In this document: positions 26,570 to 36,378 of the stretch, in pieces | Layout of the letters: every line of letters begins with the position of its first letter | Position numbering within the stretch: position 1 is the first letter of the stretch | Origin: JAFGPL01 sp963781805 | GTDB lineage: Bacteria > Bacteroidota > Bacteroidia > Bacteroidales > UBA10428 | Reading direction: 5' to 3' | DNA: 64,000 nt | Assembly: GCA_963781805.1 (NCBI GenBank) | Contig: CAWAHF010000004.1 | Span: 3,472,001 to 3,536,000, forward strand | Made by a program: the position numbers and the translations under genes | Notes under the pieces: generated by a model | What the model saw: only the letters and a program-made list of their open reading frames with translations | The model's database searches: none | What the model was told of the DNA's origin: nothing

Positions 26570-26692
26570 GGGTATGCAAATTTCGAAGTTGAAGCAACCC
26601 TTCTTAAAGTGCTTTGTACCTGGTTTGTCCTAAATAGTTCAAAAAATTAATTAAACAACAAGTCATCCCCAAATTTTGCAGAATAATATAAA

Positions 26693-27046
26693 TTATTTCT
26701 TTAAATAATACTCCAGCACGTTCATCGCAAACCGCGCCGCCACCGTACCGGGACCTCCGCTCATTTCTATTCCCACTTCGATGGCTTCAATGATTTCTTC
26801 AGGATTTGCTCCGTCATCGAGCGCCTGCTTGATATGCCATTCCATGCATGATTCACAGTTCATGGTAACAGATATTCCGATAGCAATCAGCTCTTTCTCT
26901 TTTTTCTTCATAGCACCATCACAATACGTGCTTTGTTCCATTCCTACAAATGCTTTATAAACTTTCGACTTATTGTTATAAAAAGAATGAGCTTTTTTTC
27001 TAAGCTGAATGATTTGGTCTATTTTTTCTTTTTCAAATAAATCCAT
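26693..27046 (-). CDS. AhpD-like / carboxymuconolactone decarboxylase family protein
   Basis: A 117-residue member of the AhpD-like superfamily, compact helical proteins that often act as disulfide reductases or in peroxide defence. The redox motif CESCMEWH (C-x-x-C-x-x-x-H pattern) and the following ALDDGANPEEIIEAIEVGIEMSGGPG segment are characteristic. I prefer the ATG at 27044-27046 (MDLFEKEK). An in-frame TTG at 27067 would add seven residues. It is monocistronic, in a repeat-rich intergenic stretch. Peroxidase or alkylhydroperoxidase activity is inferred from the CxxC motif, and the electron donor is unknown. Confidence 0.88.
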   Translation of the reverse strand: MDLFEKEKIDQIIQLRKKAHSFYNNKSKVYKAFVGMEQSTYCDGAMKKKEKELIAIGISVTMNCESCMEWHIKQALDDGANPEEIIEAIEVGIEMSGGPGTVAARFAMNVLEYYLKK

Positions 27047-27178
27047 AATTTCTGTTTTATTAGCCAAAAATAAATTTTACCGGTAAAATAGCGAAATGAA
27101 ACCAGTCAACCAAATTTCCTGGTTATAAGAATTGAAATTTTTGTGAATTTTATGTTCGGAGATATTCTCGATAATTCT

Positions 27179-27216
27179 CTAAAAAACAGAAGGAGTTGCG
27201 GGTTGGCAACTCCTTC
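27179..27216 (-). terminator. Rho-independent terminator of the sigma/FecR-A2M operon
   Basis: GAAGGAGTTGC (27189-27199) and GCAACTCCTTC (27206-27216) form an 11-bp stem with a 6-base loop. Read on the minus strand it is followed by TGTTTTTT. It lies about 80 bases beyond the stop of the 1976-residue gene and so probably ends that operon. Confidence 0.85.
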
Positions 27217-27296
27217 ACATATGGGTTTAGTTAGCGGGTGTATCCCGATTTTGAAAATTTTAGTTAGTTATAGGGTGCAACAAATGTAGTAAATAG

Positions 27297-30200
27297 TTAT
27301 TGAATTGATACTTTTTTTAACATATTTCTTCCAAAAAATGTTGGAAAGTACATTAATTCTATCCTGGAAGGATTTAAAGAATAGGAACCTTTGAACTTCG
27401 AAATTAATTCAATATCAAACTGATAATTATCTTTTTGCATCTTTTCAAAGAAAATACATACCCGGTTTTTGAAATATTCCCTGTATACTTCAGGATAACT
27501 TCCCTGGTTTTTATTTTCATAATAACAACCGGCCGGAATGGGAATTTCAAGCATAACATATTCGGCTTCTGCCTTACATTCAATATTCACATGCATCGTA
27601 ATAACATTGCCCGACATCAGCATGTTGTCGTTATTGCCAAGGGATGTAGTTACGTTGAAATTTTTATCTTCAGCAGTTGGATTATTGTTCCAGACTGTCT
27701 GGTATGAAGTAAGATAAACTGCACCTGCACCTTTCTTCGAAACCACGAGCGTATCATTTGCATCCAATTCCTTTTCAAAGGGAAATTTATGGATGGTTGT
27801 ATCGATTGCTCCCATCAACTGTATTGATGGCGGCTCGATTTTACCTTTACTGTCAAGTATTTCCGATAGAATGGTCTCAAGAATTCTCGATGACTCATAG
27901 GTATTTCGCCAACATCCGTTTTTTCGCTGTTCCAATAGATAATTCCTGATAAGTGGGAGCATTTCAGGATATTTTCCGTCGTTTCGAAGAATCTTATAAG
28001 CCATTATAGTCATATTTATATGACTGCCTGCAAGAGAAAAATTCTCCTCTCCCCAGTAAATATTACCAAACATCGTGACTTGTTGATACTTGAACAGAGA
28101 ATCCAGTTGATAATGCATCCCCAGCATTTGTTTTAGCTCAGTGAGTTGGAGGTAGTTTTGGAAGGACCAGAAAAGAGACTTTTCCATATCTCTGATATAT
28201 GTTTCATAATCCACCTTTGCGTCCAATGCTTTTAAGATTTTCAATATTCTGATTTTGTCTGAGTAATCGGATAGGTTGATCTGATAAACAAATGCATCGG
28301 TAATCTTAGCAAAATCGATTTTTAAATCATATCCGGCATTTTTTGCCATAACCAACGCTTCCATTACATGTGCACTAATCCATACAGATGTCGAGGTCTG
28401 AGGCCACCAGCCCCACAATCCATCCTCTTTCTGAGCCGTTTCAAGTTTATTGATCATTTTTCTGATTTGTCCTTCATAAATAAATCGTTGTCCCAGCATT
28501 TCAGTAACACGCTTTTCCACCATTAAAGCTTTCAGCTTGCTGGCTGCCTGTTCGTTACAGAAATATGGATAGTTACGTAACCATTTGGCCTCTTCGAGAA
28601 TGACACCCGACAGATTTGATTGTGCATACAATTTAACCTTTCCAGCTTCAGGATGAAAAGTTAATGTAAGTGCAGTGTCCTTAACAAGATTAAAAAACTG
28701 ACCAATAGTTTCTTTGGTGCCCTTTGGCAAAACAGGAATTTTACGTTCTTCGCCATCAAAAAAGTTGTCTGATTTTTTTCTAAGGCTATATGAAACAACC
28801 AATGAATCGGTATTTTCAGGAATGACAGGGATTGTATCAATGATGGAATGAACAAGTGTGCCATCAGATTCAAATATGGTGGAATCGTTTTGTTTAAAAT
28901 TTCTGGATATTTCGATGGTATCGGCAGAATAATTTACTGATTTTCCATAAATTATTGCAGAATCTCCTTCAACCAGGAAATCAGGAATTGCCAGCAAGCC
29001 CATCACGGGTTTATATGATTTAATAACGGTTTCCGCACTCCCGGTAAATTTCTTTCTTCCTGCAGCCAGCACAAAAGTTTTCCATGAGGTTATATCATCT
29101 GGAAAGGTAATATCGAATTTAGCAACTCCCTGTTCATTTGTGGAAAGTCTTGGTTTCCAGAATGCATAGTCTGAAAAATTCTTTCGTATGGAACTATGTT
29201 GTGAGTCACCAGGTAGTTGCTCATTATTGGGTTGTAAATTCACAGGTGTATAACTCCCTTTTTTGGTACTGATAAGGATTACCCCATTTGCTGCCAGTGA
29301 ACCATAAATGGCTGTAGCCTGATCATTTTGCAGGAATTCAATTTTGTCAATCACATTTTTATCCAGCTTAAAATCATCCCCGTTGTAAATTACGCCATCA
29401 ATGATATAAATTGGTTTAACGGAATTTATAGTGGATGTCCCTCGTACTAAAATTTGGTGGTATCCCCCAAGATTATAACTATTCATATTCAAACCGGCAA
29501 CGCTGCCTTGCAAGGCTAGTGAAAATCCTGAATTTACTTTAGAAATGGAACCAGTTAAGTCCATTTTTTTCGATGTGCCATACCCTATCACTACTATCTC
29601 ATCCAAATGCATGATCTCCTCAACCAGCGTACAATTTATTTCGTTACTGAAACCAATAGGCATTTCTTCAGTCATAAATCCGATAAAGCTAAAAACGAGA
29701 GTAGTTACTGAATTTGGAACCTGTAACGTATAGGCTCCATCAAAATCTGTAATCGTTCCAATAATTGTTTCATTTGCAGTCACATTTACGCCAGGTAACG
29801 GTGTGCCTTCTGAATCAGTTACTCTTCCAAAAATGGTTTGTGAATTTTCCAGGTTCACCCTGTTTTTACTGTTATATTCACTTACGATGTCATTAAAAAC
29901 CTTATTGCGTGGATGAACCGGTTGGCTCGAGTAGGACACATGAAAAGCAATTAAGCTGTCAATTTTTTGATAGATTTTATCTGACATCAATACCTGAGGT
30001 GTTTTAACATGGTAATAATTAGTTCCCCCTGAAAGAACCTGTAATGAATCGGCCACAAAAAAATGCTGGTATTCGCCTATGAATACAACTCGGTAATATC
30101 CGGGAAGAAGATTCTGAAATGAATTGCTGTTTAAATTGCTGACCCTTACAAATTCGGGATCATCATATTTCAGCAGTAGCGAGTATTTAAGATTGAAACC

Positions 30201-33200
30201 GGAATTTAAAAATTCCATGCCCAACAACAATTTACCATTCTTTGAGGAAGACTTATCGGGATTTCGAAAGATTCTTGCATTCAGCTTTTTATCAAACAGA
30301 TAGTTTTTCCACTTCTGTTCAATGGCATTGAATGTAAGTATCTCTTCAGAAGGATCCTTTTCTCCGTAATTATTCCCATAATAAGAATTGAAATGATTGT
30401 TTCTGCAACGCATTTTTACCAGTCCCTTGCTGATTTCATACGTGTAACCCGGCTCAAACTTAAATGGTTGTTTGAAATCCTGTACTTTTCCATAATTAAC
30501 ATAAGTAGGATTAACAGGACCGGTAATATATCTATAATTCCATTGATTACCAATATCTTTAACTATCTGATAATTTCCATTTTGTTCAATGTATTCAAGC
30601 TTATCGTCAGTTGCAGATCGTTCCAGATACAGCGTATATCTGTATAGGAGTTTTTTTTCATATTTTGTAAATCTGGCAGGCATACTTACCTTTTCAAATT
30701 TTGGATTCTTTTTATGAATATCAATCGAGATGACCGTTTTGGCATCAGGAGTAAGGTAAAGACTGTCCATTATTATTTCTGAATTATACAATCTCAAACG
30801 CAGGTAATGGTATCCCGAACGATTTGCTTTAAATGAATAAGGCCGGATGGTATTTGCGTGTGCAAAATAGATCGGTACATTATCCAGGTATATAATTTTT
30901 ATTGGCAGACGGTTACCATAGGAAAAAACGAAAGGTGCAAACTGGGTTATTCCGTTTTTAGCGGGAAAGGATGCTGTATAAAAACCGTTTTCCGGATATA
31001 AAAATTTATAATATTCGATGGAATCCAGTCCCAGTTCATCACGCCAGTATTGATAATCCAGCGATTTCGATAAATTATTTTTATCGAATGAATTGATTTT
31101 AAAATTGTTGATTATCGTCCGCCCTTTATACTTTTTACCCAGATATGGAACAGACGGAATTTTATCTTTAAATTTTCCTGAATTAGCATAAGCAGTGAGA
31201 TCGACATTCTCGGCAGGTTCACCCTTCTGATTGGTTACCAGTATTTTCATGGTAGTAGTTTGCCCCGGGTACACCACTTTCGGATGAAAGATTTGTACAT
31301 TCAGGTTTTTATCATTGAAAGGTATCTCGAACTCCTCATTGTGAGACACTCCTGCCCAGATGTATTGTAGCGATAGAAAGTAATTTTTCCGGGTAGTGGT
31401 TCGCTCCTTGAAAAAAAGAACATTACTTTCTCCTCTTTCAATTTCCCGATCTTTGCAATAAATATTGTAATTAAATCCCAGATTACGGGGATTTTCTGAA
31501 GCAATTGTGATTGAATCAGTAGTTCTGAGCGTACGACATTGAATCAGGGGTGATTCTTCGTTCATTTTTATCTCTTTCACTGCTTTTTCACAATGAATTA
31601 TATATCTTGAAACCAAAGGATTTACCTTCAACTGACAGGGTAGATCAATATATAAATCCTCAAGTAACTTATTTTCAGGATTATATGCTTTTAATCGGGC
31701 GGCCTTTCCTAAGATAGTCTTCCCGTCTTTCAAATAACTTAATTCAAGCGTGTCTTTTTCAAGTGTATAAAAGATAACTTCGGTTTCATATTTATAGTTT
31801 AATTGTAGCTTTTCCGTTTTGGATTCATTTTCGGATGTCAGAAACCGGGCGGCTATTTCATATTGAAAAGAGATATCCGGAAAAACGGAATCGGGAACCT
31901 GAATCCTGCTTTCCCCGACGGGATCAAGCCTGACTTGATATTTCCATAGGGTATCAGGAATAAAAATGTGTTTCACTTCCTGGTAATTTATCACTTTGGG
32001 AATCACAGCTATTTCAACGTTTACATCAGGGATATTTAGTCCGTTTTCATTTTTTGCCTCTACATAAATAATTTTGTTATCGGATGGATACTGGATTTGT
32101 TTGCCGCAACGAATGGTGCAATTCATCCCATTCAACTTATAATCTTCGTAACGAAAGGTTCCTGAAAATATCGTATGAGATTTTTTGTCTCGTAGGCCTA
32201 ATGTGTAATCTTTATCAAGAATTAATTTTAGAGAATCGTGCAAAATAACTTCAGTTTCATAAAATCCATCTCGATAAGGATGAATCGTCCCAACTTTTTT
32301 CAAATTATAACGGGAGTATCCTTTTATAACCAGATTATATTCTTTCTTCAACGGGTGATTATGAGTATTCAGCAAGTAAAATTTTGCTTTTAAAGTATCC
32401 CCTGGCTTAAACATTGGCTTATTGAACGCATAATAACCTTTTGCTTCATGTTTATTATGCCTGCACCCTTCTCCGGTAAACAAACAGGAAATCCGGGCAA
32501 CAAATCCTTCAGGTTCCCACCATCGCAATGAATTATAAATATCTCTGAAAGGCTTGGTTACAACATAAAAGATGCCTGTTAACCTTCCCCTCGTTGCCAG
32601 ATGATAGATATCAATTGGTGTATGTAATACTATTTGAACCTGAATATAAGCATAACGAAGAGGAACAGAGTAGCCTATTTTTCTCGATATTCTCATCAAT
32701 GTGGGATTATTTCTGTCCCGGTGCAAAAAATACAGATATTCCTTTCTCTCGTAATCGATGTGTAATATTCCATTTGCATTTGTTTTTTTCAATCGATAGG
32801 TCATGGTTTTTTTATCGAAAGGAATTCTTCGCAATCCAATACTAACTTTTGCACTATTAATAATGGTTCCGATAGAATCATTAATTCTTATCATTAGATC
32901 GACATTGTTTTTTAAAATATTCACTTCAAGCGGATTAACAGATTCAAGCTGATAATCCATTTGATTTTTCTCAGAACGTAGTTTGAGGTAATAGCCAAAG
33001 GATAGTCTCCCCTGATAACCTTTATCTGTCGGGAAAGAAGCGATGTAGCTGTGATAATAACTACTGTCTATTTTCCATGCACCTTTTTTGAAAATTTTTT
33101 TTGCTTCCGATGGAGTAATCTGGTAGATATAAGTATAATAGCTTGATCTCCTGCTTTCGGAAAGATTTTGTGATCTTGAATTCACAGTTAATAAACAGAT

Positions 33201-33227
33201 TGCCAGAATAAATGCCAGTGTTTTCAT
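27297..33227 (-). CDS. Alpha-2-macroglobulin-like protein with inserted TonB plug domain
   Basis: A 1976-residue exported protein. A signal peptide (about 1-19, ending NSRSQ) comes first, then macroglobulin-type beta domains, including an MG2-like module near 265-360 (KGYYAFNKPMFKPGDTLKAK). A CarboxypepD-regulatory module (about 1127-1200) follows, then a TonB-receptor plug domain (about 1205-1318: LDEIVVIGYGTSKK, ILVRGTSTINSVKPIYIIDG, ATAIYGSLAANGVILISTKKG) with no barrel after it. An A2M domain starts near 1354 (FWKPRLSTNEQGVAKFDITFPD), and a thioester-type helical domain carries YPYFCNEQAA near 1556. The CxEQ string retains the thioester Cys and Gln. Bacterial relatives are thought to trap proteases. 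Here the plug insertion suggests contact with an outer-membrane partner. It is the last gene of the sigma/FecR operon, 53 bases after the vWA gene. Confidence 0.9.
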   Translation of the reverse strand: MKTLAFILAICLLTVNSRSQNLSESRRSSYYTYIYQITPSEAKKIFKKGAWKIDSSYYHSYIASFPTDKGYQGRLSFGYYLKLRSEKNQMDYQLESVNPLEVNILKNNVDLMIRINDSIGTIINSAKVSIGLRRIPFDKKTMTYRLKKTNANGILHIDYERKEYLYFLHRDRNNPTLMRISRKIGYSVPLRYAYIQVQIVLHTPIDIYHLATRGRLTGIFYVVTKPFRDIYNSLRWWEPEGFVARISCLFTGEGCRHNKHEAKGYYAFNKPMFKPGDTLKAKFYLLNTHNHPLKKEYNLVIKGYSRYNLKKVGTIHPYRDGFYETEVILHDSLKLILDKDYTLGLRDKKSHTIFSGTFRYEDYKLNGMNCTIRCGKQIQYPSDNKIIYVEAKNENGLNIPDVNVEIAVIPKVINYQEVKHIFIPDTLWKYQVRLDPVGESRIQVPDSVFPDISFQYEIAARFLTSENESKTEKLQLNYKYETEVIFYTLEKDTLELSYLKDGKTILGKAARLKAYNPENKLLEDLYIDLPCQLKVNPLVSRYIIHCEKAVKEIKMNEESPLIQCRTLRTTDSITIASENPRNLGFNYNIYCKDREIERGESNVLFFKERTTTRKNYFLSLQYIWAGVSHNEEFEIPFNDKNLNVQIFHPKVVYPGQTTTMKILVTNQKGEPAENVDLTAYANSGKFKDKIPSVPYLGKKYKGRTIINNFKINSFDKNNLSKSLDYQYWRDELGLDSIEYYKFLYPENGFYTASFPAKNGITQFAPFVFSYGNRLPIKIIYLDNVPIYFAHANTIRPYSFKANRSGYHYLRLRLYNSEIIMDSLYLTPDAKTVISIDIHKKNPKFEKVSMPARFTKYEKKLLYRYTLYLERSATDDKLEYIEQNGNYQIVKDIGNQWNYRYITGPVNPTYVNYGKVQDFKQPFKFEPGYTYEISKGLVKMRCRNNHFNSYYGNNYGEKDPSEEILTFNAIEQKWKNYLFDKKLNARIFRNPDKSSSKNGKLLLGMEFLNSGFNLKYSLLLKYDDPEFVRVSNLNSNSFQNLLPGYYRVVFIGEYQHFFVADSLQVLSGGTNYYHVKTPQVLMSDKIYQKIDSLIAFHVSYSSQPVHPRNKVFNDIVSEYNSKNRVNLENSQTIFGRVTDSEGTPLPGVNVTANETIIGTITDFDGAYTLQVPNSVTTLVFSFIGFMTEEMPIGFSNEINCTLVEEIMHLDEIVVIGYGTSKKMDLTGSISKVNSGFSLALQGSVAGLNMNSYNLGGYHQILVRGTSTINSVKPIYIIDGVIYNGDDFKLDKNVIDKIEFLQNDQATAIYGSLAANGVILISTKKGSYTPVNLQPNNEQLPGDSQHSSIRKNFSDYAFWKPRLSTNEQGVAKFDITFPDDITSWKTFVLAAGRKKFTGSAETVIKSYKPVMGLLAIPDFLVEGDSAIIYGKSVNYSADTIEISRNFKQNDSTIFESDGTLVHSIIDTIPVIPENTDSLVVSYSLRKKSDNFFDGEERKIPVLPKGTKETIGQFFNLVKDTALTLTFHPEAGKVKLYAQSNLSGVILEEAKWLRNYPYFCNEQAASKLKALMVEKRVTEMLGQRFIYEGQIRKMINKLETAQKEDGLWGWWPQTSTSVWISAHVMEALVMAKNAGYDLKIDFAKITDAFVYQINLSDYSDKIRILKILKALDAKVDYETYIRDMEKSLFWSFQNYLQLTELKQMLGMHYQLDSLFKYQQVTMFGNIYWGEENFSLAGSHINMTIMAYKILRNDGKYPEMLPLIRNYLLEQRKNGCWRNTYESSRILETILSEILDSKGKIEPPSIQLMGAIDTTIHKFPFEKELDANDTLVVSKKGAGAVYLTSYQTVWNNNPTAEDKNFNVTTSLGNNDNMLMSGNVITMHVNIECKAEAEYVMLEIPIPAGCYYENKNQGSYPEVYREYFKNRVCIFFEKMQKDNYQFDIELISKFKGSYSLNPSRIELMYFPTFFGRNMLKKVSIQ

Positions 33228-33280
33228 TTTGAAATTCTTTGATTATTTTCCTTTGATATTTTAGATTCGGTTTAGTAATT

Positions 33281-35212
33281 CTATTTGGTCATTGAGATAT
33301 TGTTATTCAGAGATACAGCTTTTACCAATCTGATGAATTCTGCCCTGTAACCATCAGGATCATCCCCCCGTGAACTACTTGCCAGATTGAGAACAGTTTG
33401 ATAGTCTCCATTTTCAATCATTTCCGAATTTCTGAGGAGCATACCAAATAGTGCAACAGCTGCAGAAAATCTGAAATTCTCGGAAGTCTTATCAGATTCT
33501 GTTGATTGATCAAGGACGGAATGAATCATCTCAGCAGATGTATTCTCATCAGGATTTTTATATCTGAATTTGATGGTAAGAAGCTCCTGTAAGTAAGTCT
33601 CGTTACTTTCTTTTCCTGCGCTGTATTTTAGCGGATCGATTTCTTTCAGATATTTGCTTTCGACACCTGTTGGAATAATTTCGTACAATGCAGTTACCGT
33701 ATTACCTGCGCCTATTTCACCGGCATCTTTTGTATCATCTTTAAAGTCCTCATCCTGTAATAACCTGTTTTCATATCCAATAAGCCTGTATCCTGAAACA
33801 TTTGCCGGATTGAATTCAACCTGAATCTTCGTGTCTTTTGCAATGGTATATAGCGTGCCGCTAAATTCTTCCACCAAAACTTTATTGGCCTCCTGGATGT
33901 TATCAATATAAGCGTAATTACCGTTCCCTTTATCAGCCAACATTTCTATTTTAGAATCCTTATAATTGCCCATTCCGAAACCAAGACAGGTAAGGTAAAT
34001 ACCGGTTTTTCTTTTCTGTTCAATGAATTTTTCAAGATCGTGTAAAGATGCAATGCCTACATTGAAATCACCATCAGTTGCAAGGATTATTCTGTTATTG
34101 CCATTCCTGATAAAATTTCTTTCTGCCGTTTCATATGCAAGTTGAATGCCTTCACCGCCTGCAGTTGAACCTCCTGCATGCATAGAATTAATAGCATTTA
34201 TAATAACATCTTTATGTTCGCCAGGCGTGCTTTTTAAAACTAATCCGGCCGCACCAGCATAAACCACAATTGCCACTCTGTCTTCCTTTCTCAGTTCATT
34301 TACCAATAGTTTCAATGACGACTTCACTAATGGAAGCTTATTATAAGAATCCATTGATCCCGAAACATCTAATAAGAATACCAAATTGTTCGGAGGAAGA
34401 TTTTCCTTTGAGATTTCTCTTCCCTTTATTCCAATATGAAGTAGTTTATGTGTTGAATTCCATGGACAGTTAGCTAATTCCGTGATGATTGAAACCGGAT
34501 CCTCACCTTCGGGTTCAGGATATTCATAATTAAAATAATTTATCATCTCTTCAATCCTGACAGCATCCTTAGGAGGCAGTTGCCCATTATTCAGATATCT
34601 TCTCAGGTTACTGTAAGAAGCGGCATCCACATCCAGTGAAAAAGTTGACAATGGATCAAGATTAGCCTGGTGAAACCCGTTTTCAGAAATTTCTGAATAT
34701 TCTTTATTATTTATATCAGCATACGGGTTATTCCAGGAGGTTGTGTTATTTTGGTTTACAGCAGATGATATTTTGGATTTCGGATTTGACTTTTTAGTTC
34801 TGAAGATTGAGGATACATTGGAGACTACTCTTGACCCATATCCTACAACAACAACCTCATCAAGACTGGTAAAATTTTCTACCAGCGCAATATTAACATG
34901 ATTTTGTCCTCCAATTTGAACTTCCTCCGTTAAATATCCGATAAAAGAGAAAACTAAAATATCGTCGGTTTTATCCGTCCAGATACAGTAATTCCCATCC
35001 AGATCGGTGACAGCGCCATTAGTAGTCCCTTTTACAACGACATTTACGCCGGGCAGGGCATCTCCACAACTGGCATCAAATACAGTTCCGCAAATTTGCG
35101 TTTTCTGGGCATTGACCCAGGTACTTATGGAACTAAGAATCAACATTATCATTCCTATAAATCCTATCCTCATTATGGAATGAACTTTTCTTATATTATT
35201 TATGCTTTTCAT
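33281..35212 (-). CDS. von Willebrand factor A (YfbK-like) protein with SusC-like N-terminus
   Basis: A 643-residue exported protein. The signal peptide (about 14-35) is followed by a CarboxypepD-regulatory module (about 38-112) and the string LDEVVVVGYG (117-126) that normally leads into a TonB plug. A vWF_N-like region follows (near 160-235: FSLDVDAASYSNLRRYLNNG), then a vWA domain (about 277-450) with an intact metal site: DVSGS at 282-286 and a later D380 in ATDGDFNVG. The DUF3520-like C-terminal part ends near 640. vWA domains bind protein ligands through the metal ion. The start is the ATG at 35210-35212; M14 (MRIGFIGMIML) is an alternative. A receptor-like head grafted to a ligand-binding domain fits an operon without a barrel receptor. 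Confidence 0.92.
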   Translation of the reverse strand: MKSINNIRKVHSIMRIGFIGMIMLILSSISTWVNAQKTQICGTVFDASCGDALPGVNVVVKGTTNGAVTDLDGNYCIWTDKTDDILVFSFIGYLTEEVQIGGQNHVNIALVENFTSLDEVVVVGYGSRVVSNVSSIFRTKKSNPKSKISSAVNQNNTTSWNNPYADINNKEYSEISENGFHQANLDPLSTFSLDVDAASYSNLRRYLNNGQLPPKDAVRIEEMINYFNYEYPEPEGEDPVSIITELANCPWNSTHKLLHIGIKGREISKENLPPNNLVFLLDVSGSMDSYNKLPLVKSSLKLLVNELRKEDRVAIVVYAGAAGLVLKSTPGEHKDVIINAINSMHAGGSTAGGEGIQLAYETAERNFIRNGNNRIILATDGDFNVGIASLHDLEKFIEQKRKTGIYLTCLGFGMGNYKDSKIEMLADKGNGNYAYIDNIQEANKVLVEEFSGTLYTIAKDTKIQVEFNPANVSGYRLIGYENRLLQDEDFKDDTKDAGEIGAGNTVTALYEIIPTGVESKYLKEIDPLKYSAGKESNETYLQELLTIKFRYKNPDENTSAEMIHSVLDQSTESDKTSENFRFSAAVALFGMLLRNSEMIENGDYQTVLNLASSSRGDDPDGYRAEFIRLVKAVSLNNNISMTK

Positions 35213-35338
35213 GGCTTTTGTATTTAATGATTTGATTTTTAAATTGAATTGTTTCTTTTATTATGAAATGTAATTTCCCTATATCCATTCCTGTGAATGA
35301 ATCGAAATACTGTTCGTAAATTATTAAATATTAGACCG

Positions 35339-36370
35339 TTATTCCAAAATAAATGTCAACGGTTTTAACAGATGCGTCGCTCCGTCAGGTCCCCTGACAT
35401 ATATATCTCTGATAATAAACCGTTCTCCTGCGCCAAGATTTTTTATCAGAGCTTTTTGAGAGGGCGTTAGTTTATTGCTATAAGACACTTCTCCCCGATT
35501 CAGATTTGTCTCTTTAAAAATGGAAAATTCAGTCACTGTAAATAATTCGCTTCCAACCTCAAAGGGATATTCCAGCTTGATCTCTGTTATCCTGTCGATA
35601 TCCCTGGCGCTAATCATTCCCTGATACAATCCTCCGAAAGTGGCTATGGGCAAAGGCAAGTCCCGAACCATAAAATCCATTGAATCAATCTCGCTGACAT
35701 TCCCCTTTTTATCCAGTGCAATTACCCTGACGGTGGCAATACCTTTCTTATCAACCCGTGCAATATATCTGCCGTCAGACCCTGTAATGGTTCCCTGGCT
35801 GATGGAAACCTGAAGTGAACCACCGGGAATATTTGTAGCAGCAATGTTAAGCTCGTTATCAATTCCCAGATACAAACTTTCCAATTCTTTGGTATTATTC
35901 TCATCCGTCGTACGATTGGGAATGGTCATGGTATCGCTTAAAACCATCGACATCACTCCCACAGCACAACCTCTTTTGCCTTCTGAAAATGACATAAGCA
36001 CCTGGTATGAACCAGTTTTATCACATACAAAATCAAATAGTTGTTTATCGGTTTTTCGTTCCGTATCGAAGGTGCTGCCCAGCATCCGGCTGCGATCATA
36101 TAGCTGCAATATTGCTTTCCCTTCGTATTCGGTGGCATTTGCCACATTAAACCTGTAACGTATCCCTTCGTTCAGAAAAACCTGGAACCTGCCTACAGGT
36201 GAAGGCCTGTTCATTGTGCCTTCATCCAGTTTTATTTTGAAATCCCGGATATACAAAGCATCTGTCCCGCTTTGTGCAGCGGCCTTTTCCATCAACCTGG
36301 AATTACATTGGGAATAAATGTTCATCCCAATGACAGATGCAATCCATATTAAAACTAATTTTTTCATCAT
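35339..36370 (-). CDS. Exported protein with GldM-like C-terminal domains
   Basis: A 343-residue protein with a signal peptide (about 1-21). Residues about 25-150 form a beta-rich domain (RYRFNVANATEYEGKAILQLYD, SYQVLMSFSEGKRGC). From about 163 to the end it resembles the last two periplasmic domains of the gliding/T9SS motor protein GldM: LYLGIDNELNIAATNIPGGS, FMVRDLPLPIATFGG, and near the end LTPSQKALIKNLGAGERFIIRDIYVRGPDG. The N-terminal membrane helix and rod of GldM are absent, so it is not the motor component. It is the fourth gene of the sigma/FecR locus, 8 bases after the STN gene. It could interact with T9SS parts in the periplasm; that is inference. Confidence 0.8.
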   Translation of the reverse strand: MMKKLVLIWIASVIGMNIYSQCNSRLMEKAAAQSGTDALYIRDFKIKLDEGTMNRPSPVGRFQVFLNEGIRYRFNVANATEYEGKAILQLYDRSRMLGSTFDTERKTDKQLFDFVCDKTGSYQVLMSFSEGKRGCAVGVMSMVLSDTMTIPNRTTDENNTKELESLYLGIDNELNIAATNIPGGSLQVSISQGTITGSDGRYIARVDKKGIATVRVIALDKKGNVSEIDSMDFMVRDLPLPIATFGGLYQGMISARDIDRITEIKLEYPFEVGSELFTVTEFSIFKETNLNRGEVSYSNKLTPSQKALIKNLGAGERFIIRDIYVRGPDGATHLLKPLTFILE

Positions 36371-36378
36371 TCCATTCT

